NCBI GenBank assembly: GCA_963920765.1
Contig: OY987250.1
Coordinates: 3,286,001 to 3,350,000 of the forward strand
Direction of reading: 5' to 3'
Length of the DNA: 64,000 bases
From: Ulota crispa
Lineage: Eukaryota; Streptophyta; Bryopsida; Orthotrichales; Orthotrichaceae
Positions 45,831-55,000 of the stretch are shown here, in pieces; the stretch's first letter is position 1; every line of letters starts with the position of its first letter. The position numbers were made by a program, and so were the translations under genes. Under the pieces are notes generated by a model, which saw only the letters and a list, made by a program, of their open reading frames with translations, was not told the origin of the DNA and ran no database searches.

Positions 45831-46233
45831 AAGGTAGGGGGGCCGTAAACCGATCATGTAAGGGCTCATCCCCTTTTTCAAGGTCTTTCATGGATGGGAG
45901 GATTTTTAGATCATTTTTTAGACAACGAGAAAGAGATGCGGAATGTAACACAAGTCGTTTCATATTTTTTGAAGTATTTTTTAAGTTATTTATGAATTTT
46001 CAAAGGACATGTGTTGTAAATCTCTATCTATAATTTTGGACTTTTTAAAAACCGTTCACTTGCAAGTTGTGAAGAGATTTGGGGAATCAAGGAGGATGAT
46101 TGGCTCTTACAACTTTTTTCCCATGCAGTCAATGATTGTAAGTGGGTGATTTTAGAACCACCTCATGTTCATTTTGATGGAGTTTACATGGGCGGTTCAA
46201 AATGACCCCACGCAATGTGAGCCTCCTACCTTA
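45830..46233. mobile_element. Family D-like MITE next to the desaturase leader
   Basis: TA-AGGTAGGGGGGCCGTAAACC at the left and GTGAGCCTCCTACCT-TA at the right are inverted terminal repeats with TA flanks. It is most like 1829-2157. It begins where the first leader exon of the desaturase is inferred to start, so it may contribute or displace promoter sequence. A family A end fragment (TGGGAATTGATAT) precedes it at 45818. Confidence 0.6.
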
Positions 46234-46243
46234 AGCTCAACTC

Positions 46244-46329
46244 TTAACCCCAAACCACGGGGACAAAAATTGTCCTCACTCATACACAGGGCCGTGTATA
46301 CATAGTAACCCTTAGCATTTAAGGGTTAA
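46244..46329. mobile_element. Miniature TTAA element (86 bp)
   Basis: TTAA-CCCCAAACCACGGGG and CATTTAAGGG-TTAA surround a core with CATACACAGGGCCGTGTAT, shared with 27302-27393. Its right TTAA is also the left TTAA of the next element. Confidence 0.65.
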
Positions 46330-46977
46330 CCTCTCACCGCCCAAGGGGCCCAAACCGGGCCTCTCTGAAATTTATTTAGAGATGTGCAACCTTTTTCCAA
46401 GATTTTTTTAGTGATTATTATTATTTTTAAATTCATATTGAAATCTAGTTTTAGCATTGAGAGTCTGATTTTGAAAATGAATTAAAGTAATTTGTCTATT
46501 CAAGATTTTGTGCAAGGGTGTCCATTGCAAATCTTCACTTTCTAATGTTGAAGGCTCTTAGAAAAGAGCCTCAAGTACACTAGAACTTGGAGAAAAAATC
46601 ACATTAAAAATTCAATTTAAAAAATTGTAGAATAGATTTTGAGAAGCCGTAAATTGATTGGGGTTATGCATGTTATACATAATATACCCATATTTTTTTG
46701 ATACCCTTAATTTTAGGTTTGAGATGCAAAAAGAGGATTAAAAAGACTTCAAATCACTTTCATAGTTTTAACACCCTCATGATCAAACATTGTAATCTTT
46801 CAATCCATAAATGATATTGTTGTGATTTCTTTTCCTATGTGATCTATAATATGTCTACTTTGAATTTGTACGGTTGCGCTTCAAAGAAAATTGATGAGAT
46901 GGATCAAATGCCGGCATTTGTTCACTTTCAAGCAAATTTTGAGTTACTCAAACCTACCATGGGCGGTGAGGGGTTAA
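46326..46977. mobile_element. TTAA element (~650 bp), abutting others on both sides
   Basis: TTAA-CCTCTCACCGCCCAAGG and CCATGGGCGGTGAGGGG-TTAA are well-matched terminal repeats. The interior parallels the outer part of 9995-11406 and supplies the empty site for the insertion at 10432. Non-coding. Confidence 0.7.
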
Positions 46978-47208
46978 AGGACCAAGCTATTATAATACAT
47001 ACTATGTACATTGCTATATAACTGGCATTTGCTACCAACAAAAAGTTTTAATTTGGGATATTGACTACCTTACTAGAACAACATTGATCTATATTCTAAT
47101 TTAATTGTTGATCTCAAATGTAATAAAGGTGTGGATGCACTCCAAATACAAGAAAAATATTTTGTATTATACTGGTCGTAAAGGGCTATTTGGTTGTTCA
47201 AGGGTTAA
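46974..47208. mobile_element. TTAA MITE, subfamily E, third in a contiguous row
   Basis: TTAA-AGGACCAAGC at the left and TTGTTCAAGGG-TTAA at the right. The body is the reverse complement of 40232-40472. It shares its left TTAA with the preceding element. Confidence 0.7.
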
Positions 47209-47233
47209 GTTTAGGCACACCCACGGTTTGTTA

Positions 47234-47555
47234 TAAGGTAGGAACACCCATAAGCGTTAGTTTAAGGGTTTTGAACATGATGACTATTAATAAACATCTA
47301 GCAAATTATAGGATTTTGTTAGCAACAAAAAAATAATGAGTTTACAAATTCAAATGTGTTGTTTGGATTGATACTGTGAGAATAAGTTGTAAGTTTCTAG
47401 ACAGCAAACTGCCATTGTACCATTAACCAACACTAAGGTTTCATGTTCACATGTTGTACATCTTTTTCATTACATCTATTTACTTCTATAGATTTTCCAA
47501 GATTTTAGAGGTGACGGTTATGGATATACTAACGCTTATGGGTGTTCCTACTTTA
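47234..47555. mobile_element. Family D MITE (TA target)
   Basis: TA-AGGTAGGAACACCCATAAGCG and CGCTTATGGGTGTTCCTACTT-TA. The 320-bp body is nearly identical to 17617-17940 and 20075-20401 (TGAACATGATGACTATTAAT, AGGTGACGGTTATGG). Confidence 0.8.
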
Positions 47556-47782
47556 CAACTAAAATCACAGCCACCTCTGTAATATTGCATTTTCATTCTT
47601 TGTGATATCACATATCTAGTCTTTCTAATATTATCACATGTTTAGTCTTCCTGATATTATCACATGTTTAGTCTTTTTGATGTTATCACATAGATAGAAT
47701 TTGAAGTTTTATTAAAATTCTTACTTTGCATTCTATCTAACACATGAAAATTCTAATAAAATTTGGAAATGATTGGGAAGAC

Positions 47783-48160
47783 ACCCCCCCCCAATTGCTA
47801 CATGGACAATCCCTATAGCCCAACCTATTAAGTTTGAGATTATTATTATGTTGAAACATGAAATAAATCAAAACATTATTTTAGCACACATCTGCGTCTA
47901 CGAGCTTTGCAGACATACAACAAACATGCCTCATTTGTAACATGGTCAAGAGTTAAATTAGTCGCTCTTTTCATTTATAAGTTTAACTCTTGACCATGTC
48001 ACAAATGAGACATGTTTGTTATATGTTTGCAAAGCTTGTAGATGTGGATGTGTGCTAAAATATTGTTTTGATTTTATTACATATTTCAACGTAATGATAA
48101 TCTCAAACTTAATAAGTTGGGCTATAGGAGGTGTCCACTTAGCAACTGGGGGTATCTCCC
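47783..48160. mobile_element. Foldback element, arms ~170 bp
   Basis: GCCCAACCTATTAAGTTTGAG at the left pairs with CTCAAACTTAATAAGTTGGGC at the right. AACTCTTGACCATGTCACAAATGAG pairs with CTCATTTGTAACATGGTCAAGAG, with a short loop near 47967. Non-coding; the 78-codon minus-strand frame here is hairpin sequence. Confidence 0.7.
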
Positions 48161-48247
48161 TTGTCATTCCCTGAAACTTTGATGGTGAATGCATAACGTA
48201 GCAAGTGCCAACAGCTAGTCATACTACTAAAATCACAAGGCCCTGTG

Positions 48248-48715
48248 TAAGGTAGCAATACCCATCACTCTGTCATGCATCACCTGACACTATTAGGGAC
48301 TGACAAACATAAAATCAAATGGTCATGGATGACAAAGTGATGGTTGTGGATGACAAAGTGATGGTTGTGGGTGACAAAGTGATGGTTGTGGGTGACAAAG
48401 TGATGGTTGTGGGTGATAGAGTGATGGTTACGGGTAACAAAGTGGTGGTTTTGGATGACTAAAATGATAATTTTGAGTGCCCCATCTCACTATTTAAGAA
48501 CCAATAAACATTGTTTTTAACATCTTTTACACACAACTATACAATTTTAGTGATTTTGGACTTTGAAAAATCTTTTTGAACAAATTCTTGCAATCGGAAC
48601 TTTGAAATTGATGTCAGTATTTTTGGTTTCCTCTTCCTAACTTGACAATAGTTTCATCAATTGATTTTCCTACTCCAAAATCCTTAGTTTGATGCTTATG
48701 GGTGCTGCTACCTTA
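48248..48715. mobile_element. Family D MITE with expanded 21-bp minisatellite
   Basis: TA-AGGTAGCAATACCCATCAC and GCTTATGGGTGCTGCTACCT-TA. At 48321-48455 the unit TGGTTGTGGGTGACAAAGTGA (21 bp) repeats about six times. The sister element at 40622-41020 has only about three short units in the opposite orientation, so the array has expanded or contracted within the family. Confidence 0.75.
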
Positions 48716-49011
48716 ATAAACATAGATACCCTCATAGAAAGAAATTGTCATTGCTTGGCTCATCTTACTACACATACATCAATGTGGGGCCAAGGTGGAA
48801 AAGCACTATTCTTTTCACCTACCAAAAAATGTGAGAGTTTAGATATTTACCATGGGGAGATTGAATTTATCAATTTGGAGTTTATATTTGGATTCAAAGA
48901 TCTTGCATTTGTTTTGGACTTACGAGTAGGATACAATTGAACATCAAAAAAATAGGAGACAAATTATTACTATTACCCTTGTTAGGGAAAAAAACGGTAA
49001 TGCAATATTCA

Positions 49012-49972
49012 TTAACCCCTAAAGAACCAAGCCCTTTTTTTCTGTGAAAATCACAAAAAATTGCCACTTTCGGGGGAATGAGTAGGAAGGTACAAAAAAA
49101 AGTTTTTTTGAAAATTCAACCATGAGGTCTTGCCCTAGACTATAGGAGGTACTTGTGGGAAAAATTTCAGCTCATTCTAGAAGTAGAGAAGTGAGATATT
49201 GACATTTGAAGTAAAAAAAAAAAGTTTTTCCCCCTGCTGCCCAAAAATTTCAGAAGCCTTTGACGGCTCCTATATCAAAAAAATTGCTCTACGCAAAGTT
49301 GAGGTTTATTTTTCCCATGTAGAAGACTAAGTTAGGTATGTGTGGGAGAATTTTCAAATGAATTGGAGGTGTGGATCATACTTTATAAAATCTTGCAGTG
49401 CCGTAAGGCCATGAAATTTGCATATACACTAGGCAAAGTTGGAGGATTTATGTAAAATTGAGAAATCTAAATTACTTTGATCCAAATGGTAAAATCCAAG
49501 GAAGATTAGTTTACTACAACTTGGAAAAAAAAAGTAAAAAAATAAAAATACACAAAGAGCTCAAAAAAGTAAAGTAACAAATTTTACAAGGGGCAAAAAG
49601 AATGGAGGTTTGGAGTCTCATATCTACCTGCAAACTAAAACTTCTCATAACTTTCATTTCATTAATCAAAATTGAATGATTCAAAGATTTCCATGTATAT
49701 AAAAATCTAGAGAACCAATTTCAAATTTTTATTTTAAAAAATGCAATTTAGATTTTATTTTTTGGGCTACCCACCCTCCCCCTTTTTCAAAAATTCATGC
49801 ATAACTTCTTCAATAAATGTCAGGATGAAGAAAAAATTAGATGCCCTTGTAGATCTTTGAATTGCCCACCTTCAGTAAAAAATTCAAAAAATCACAAAAA
49901 GTAGATTAGCTATAGATACATGCCCAAAATCCATTTGTCCCGCAAGGGCACAGTCGGTCCTTTAGGGGTTAA
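49012..49972. mobile_element. Family B TTAA element nested in family L
   Basis: TTAA-CCCCTAAAGAACCAAGCCC and CGGTCCTTTAGGGG-TTAA. The intact host sequence reads ATATTCATTAAAATGGG; here it is split as ATATTCA-TTAA-[element]-TTAA-AATGGG. This is direct evidence for a 4-bp TTAA duplication, the target preference of piggyBac-type transposons. About 957 bp with no transposase. Confidence 0.85.
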
Positions 49973-50029
49973 AATGGGAGATTGGGGACCTCTCAAAATA
50001 ACCATGTTGATATTGACCTAAATCAGCAA

Positions 50030-50681
50030 TTCTCCTAAATGACCATTGTCCCTTCAAGGGACAAATGGGATTTTGGGCATGTACCTATGGCTAAACTACT
50101 TTGCGTGATTTTCTGAAACTTTTATTGAATGTAAGGAATTCAAAGATTTAGGTGGGAATGTAATTTTTTCTTCATTCCGACATTTATTGAAGAAGTTATG
50201 CATGAAAATCTGGAAAATGCTGCTCCCCGGGCAGCCAAAAACTTCTTTAAAAATTTCTTAACAATTTAGTGTTATGACTCATTCTCTACTTCTTTTTACT
50301 TACTATTTTTTCCCATGTGTTGTATAGTTCCAATTGATTTGAAAATTCTCCCACACATACCTAACTTGGTCTCCTACATGGGAAAAATAAACCTCAACTT
50401 TGTGTAGAGTAATTTTTTTGATCTAAGAGTGGTCAAAGCCTTCTGAAATTTTTGGGCAGCAGCAAAAAAAAAAATTCCCTCAATTCAGATGTAAATATCT
50501 AACTCATTTTTGTGTAGATTGAGCTGATTTTTTTACCACGTGTACCTCTTGTAGTCTACTATAAGACTTTACAGTTGAATTCTTGGAAAAAAAATTTCTC
50601 TTACCATTGTACTTGCTTCCCCAAAAGTGGCAATTTTCTTTGTTTTTTGCATAAAAAGTGGCTTGGTCCTTTAGGGGTTAA
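50030..50681. mobile_element. Second family B element nested in the same host, reverse orientation
   Basis: The left end TTCTCCTAAATGACCATTGTCCC is a decayed terminus and the right end GGTCCTTTAGGGG-TTAA is intact. It is shorter than the 49012 copy, lacking the GTAAACTCAAAG/ATTTCAAATTTT central part after position 50270. It sits only 57 bp from its neighbour, in opposite orientation. Confidence 0.7.
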
Positions 50682-50977
50682 AATGAGAGTTTTCAACTCA
50701 AATCAAGCTAAACTAACATAAAACCTTTCAATTTTAGGTCAATTTTGAAAGGTTTTATGTCAATTTAGCTCAATTTGAGTTGGATTAACGTAAAACCTTT
50801 TGTCAAATTTCCTTTAAGTTACCTCTCATTTCAATGGAAAACTCTCATTTTAATGAATATGGTGTTTAGTGCTTTTTTGCCCTGACCCCACATTAATGTA
50901 TGTGCAGTAAAATGAGCCCCATTGCTTAGAGCTAAAGAAAACTATGAATGCCAACACTGTCATGTTAGAAAGAATTT

Positions 50978-51322
50978 AGGAAAAATTTCATGAATACCCT
51001 TGAAGTTTGTAATAATTTCATAGATACCTTGCTTTTTCAGAAATTTCATAGATACCCTTGTTTTTTCAGAAATTTCACAAATACCCTTGGATCAAAAATT
51101 TTAAGCTTTTTTTTGTTGTGCATGTCACTTTCTTTCTTCCTTGCGCGCATGCATAACCAGGCAAAACTAATGTGCGTACAAAGGAAGAAAGAAAATAACA
51201 TGTACAACAACAACAAAAAACTTGAAAATTTTGATCCAAGGGAATTTGTGAAATTTTTGAAAAAGCAGGAGTATTTATGAAATTATTGCAAACTTCAGGG
51301 GTATCTATGAAATTGTCCCAAA
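50978..51322. mobile_element. Foldback element, GTATCTATG family
   Basis: ACCCTTGAAGTTTGTAATAATTTCATAGATACC at the left is answered by ATTTATGAAATTATTGCAAACTTCAGGGG at the right. An inner pair is AATACCCTTGGATCAAAATTTT with its complement near 51230. The left part also contains a 33-bp direct repeat of TTTCATAGATACC-TTG-TTTTTTCAGAAA. It is the intact relative of 25272-26035. Confidence 0.7.
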
Positions 51323-51340
51323 AATTAATTAGCAGCTAAC

Positions 51341-51572
51341 TTAACCCCTAAAGGATGTTGTTGTTTTGTATACAAAATCTTGTGTTGTATACAGATGGGA
51401 CATTTAGGTCGCACATGAATCCCATTGGAGTTGTAAATTTCATACTTCTAGTCAATTTGGATTTTTTTGAGAAATTTTTCTTATTTGTCATATAATCATT
51501 TCTTCAAGTACTAAATAGTCCTTGGACAAATACATGCAACATTTTTGGTAGGCAACATCCTTTACGGGTTAA
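51341..51572. mobile_element. TTAA MITE (~232 bp) next to the LHCB7 promoter
   Basis: TTAA-CCCCTAAAGGATGTTG and CAACATCCTTTACGGG-TTAA bound the element. It ends about 20 bp before GC-rich promoter sequence begins, so it is the nearest repeat upstream of the gene. Confidence 0.7.
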
Positions 51573-52011
51573 ACGCTGCCGTGCGCCTGCGTCCAGCCGC
51601 GACACCCGCGTCACCCTAGCAAGCAAACGGATCAGGGTTCCTCACACTCCTCATAAAAGCCACGGTGCACATCTCCGGTGTTCCCTCCGCTGTTTGCCAA
51701 TTGGCTGACCAGAGCTGTGCATGCTAAGCTACTCACTCCTTTCTCCACAACTAAAGTCCCTTCCTCATGTAATCAGCTACGAGTACAGAATCACAGCTTT
51801 CAAAACCACTACCTTTAGTGGGTCTCAAAACTTCCACAGGATTCCTGCACATTCTCTTTCTCTGCTACTCTCATCAGCTTTGCAATCTGTCCAAGATCAA
51901 TTCTAGTTAGAGTGCATCGACGACGCAAAAGAAATTCCTCCTGGGTTAGCCCAATTTTCCTCCCATTCTTTTTGTATCCCTAATTTTGCTGGAGGTTTGG
52001 GAAGACGAAGC
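51573..52011 (+). promoter_or_regulatory. Promoter and 5' leader of the LHCB7-type gene
   Basis: Sequence becomes GC- and CpG-rich at 51580. A TATA-like CATAAAAG occurs at about 51652, and a CCAATTGG motif (CCAAT box on either strand) at 51697. The leader from about 51700 to 52011 has short upstream ATGs (51721) and no in-frame extension of the main reading frame. Confidence 0.5.
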
Positions 52012-55000
52012 ATGGCGGCTTCCATCTCGGGTTCGGTGTTGCAATCTTCAGTCCCATCTGGCTTTGCTCATAATGCAACTCGATGGAGGTCGAAACTTCA
52101 GGTACCAATTCTACTAGATAAGGAGTTGTAGTAATTTATTCATGTTTGCGTTTTTTTTTGTTTTTTTGTTTTTGGGTCTCGGTGAAAGAATTCTACGGTA
52201 AGCTCACTTCGTTGCGGGAATTTGAAGTGGTTTTGGTAGCTAAGATATTCGAAGAAGTCTTTAATTTATTAATGCATTTTGGAGGACTAGGTAATGGGTA
52301 TGATGTGAGCCAATACGGTTTGTAATTGAGCTCCTTGGAGCAACAATCGAGGTAACAGGTTAACTATAAACAAACCGGATTGGGGCTCACATTGATTGGC
52401 CAAGAATTGAGACATATGGCAATTATCATGCCCATTTGGACACAAAATGATTAATCGGGAGCATCTGATGATGCACCTCACAAAAAACATTACTTACAGT
52501 TGATAATGTGGTTGCTTATGTAGGTAGTTTGAATTGAGTCCTCTCTCTAGAGTTCCCTCTCTTGAAAAGTTTCTCATAGGTAGCTCAGGAATGGATATGA
52601 GGTGGTTCTTGAATGGACCCTCTTTAGTCATAGAAGAAAAGGTGTATTCTACAAGAAAATAGTTTATGGGAGACCTAGAATAGAATCACAAATAGGTGCC
52701 TACTACAAAGAACTTTGAAAATTCATCAACAATTCAATGATGCTTCAAAAAATATGGAAATGATTGTGTTACATTTGGCATCCATTTCTCTTGGTCTAAA
52801 AATTAGACAAAAATCTTCTTGTCTCAAAATGCTCATGGAAAGGCAGATCAGCCCTTAAAGTGTCGCTTTTTGAGCTACCTACCTTAGAGCATATCCAATC
52901 CAAGTAAGGCGTGTTGTTGAAGTTCTTGTTGTTGTTGGTTGTTATTTGGATGGATGTCATATGCAAAAGTTATAAGGGTTCAAAATTTTATGAGAGTTGC
53001 TTTCAAAGCAACGCAAGCTTTAATTGAGATAGTGGACATTCTAAATATCTTTAAATAGTTATTATGAGAAGCCTTTGGAGTATCTTATCTAACTTGATAG
53101 GAAAATTAGGTCTTTCTTCCACCCAAGTTTATGATTTTTTTGTGAGAACTGCTTGTTATGGAAATTGTGTCACTCAATTTACATGATTGGTTAATTTGAC
53201 CTAGACATGAATGCACCCCTATACCTTGTCTATGTTGGGATAAAGCTGGTTCTACAAGTGGGGTTTCTATCGGTAGGTTTTACAATCTTTTCCCATGGTT
53301 TTGATTTCATAAATGTGCTTACTTATAATATTAGGGTTTTGGGGTATATGCATTGCAGAATTCATTCAAAGGTGATGAAGTGAAGCTGAGGCCAGGATTC
53401 CTAACTCGTCGAAAAGTACAGCATTCTCAATGTAGAGCAGCTTGGCAGGAGGTACGCTGGTTGGCAGGAAGTCCACCGTATCACTCTCTAGTAGTAAAAA
53501 GAATTGCATAAGTTTTACTCTGGGAAGGGTTTCTGTATTTCTTTGCAAAATTTGTACCATTTTCAAGCAGCACCTCGTTGTATGGTTTCACAATCTGTGA
53601 AATGCTGTAAAAACTGAGAGGACATATATGTCTGTAACAAGGTTTTCAGTATAATGAGCCTTTTTAATGATATTTGGATATCAGTCATAGGGAGTTGTGT
53701 AATGAAAAAAATGTAAACCATAGAGGTTAATTAATGGTGGAGCAATCTTTTTATTCATTTCTTTGAAATTGTTCAAGAGCTGTGAATTAAATATGTTTCT
53801 GAGAGTTACATCCGCACTTTGTAAATAAGTGATGATAAGGAGGTGTCTCCATAAGTTGAATCATACTTGAATTTAGTCTCTGTCATGGTTTGTCTCTATT
53901 GTTTTTTTTTTTTTTGAAGGATTTCTGTTTTTACCAAAAATTGTATATAAAGTAATCACCACCTTTCTCAGAGTGAATGTTTGGGTGACGTGGTTAGCTA
54001 GCAGGAGTGGTAGTCTTCTCCGCGCTCCCCTTCACCGTAGTGAAAGGCATTGCCAACAGTTCCATTGGAGAGCAACTCCAGCAAAACATGCTGAAAACAA
54101 AGACTGCTGCCCAAGCAGATGCAGGCGAAGCTCGTGAAGCTCAAAGCAATGTAAGAAATGCCAGGTAATAATGATAATACCCCTAAACAACCCAAATTTG
54201 AAGATTATTTAATTCAATAGAAAAAAATTAGTCTTTTCTTCACCTGATTTTGATTTTGTGGTGTCTGTCGTGGAAATCATGTCAGTGAAATCTTGTAAAG
54301 TATTGGTCAGTTTGACCCCAGCCACGGACACACCCCACACCTCCCACTTCTCTTCTTCTCTCAATTGTGAGAGCAGAGGCGGGTTTTTGCTGTATGTTCC
54401 TTTGTGTATAATACCAATCTGAATGGTTGGAAAACACATTTCAGGCTCCAATTTGATTGGTGAAATAACACATTTCAGGCATCGCCAAATTTTGTATTAA
54501 TGAAGAACGTTGCACATGTTGGTAAATAAACGAATAAACTTGAATGATAGATAGTCCCATATGACCCACTCAAAATTGCTACATGTACCATGAGGCCTAA
54601 CTTGGGGCTTTTGGTCGCACTATCTTACCTTAGTTTGTCATGAATTTTGCAAGTAGATTAACTTGAGTACCTTTGAGAACTCTCTCAATAACACGTCTCT
54701 TGCAGCTACTATTCCTAAATAGTTTGAGAACATCCACGGTTGAATCACAAATACTAAGCTTAGCGTCCACAAAATCAATTTCTAGTATACTTATTAGATT
54801 AGAACCCTCTGCTCTCACTTCACTGGTACTAATGACTGCATTGTCTACATATTTAATACCACAATTTTGTTTAGGGAATATCATAGACTTGACCAAACCG
54901 TATACGTACATCTTTGGAGTTAACTATGCGGCCTATTTTGCATGACTTTAATTCAAGTTTTGCTTCAATTTTTGCACAATTGCAGTCCAGTTATTCTATT

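Larger units (their letters stand above)
48993..50877. mobile_element. Family L MITE broken by two nested TTAA elements
   Basis: Three pieces (48993-49011, 49973-50029, 50682-50877) line up in order with the intact element at 27664-27931 read in reverse. They run from the terminus ..CAATATTCATTAA, through AAAATGGGAGATTGGG..CTCAAAATAACCATG, to CATTTTAATGAATATGGTG at the right end. The gaps are family B insertions at 49012-49972 and 50030-50681. Non-coding. Confidence 0.75.
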
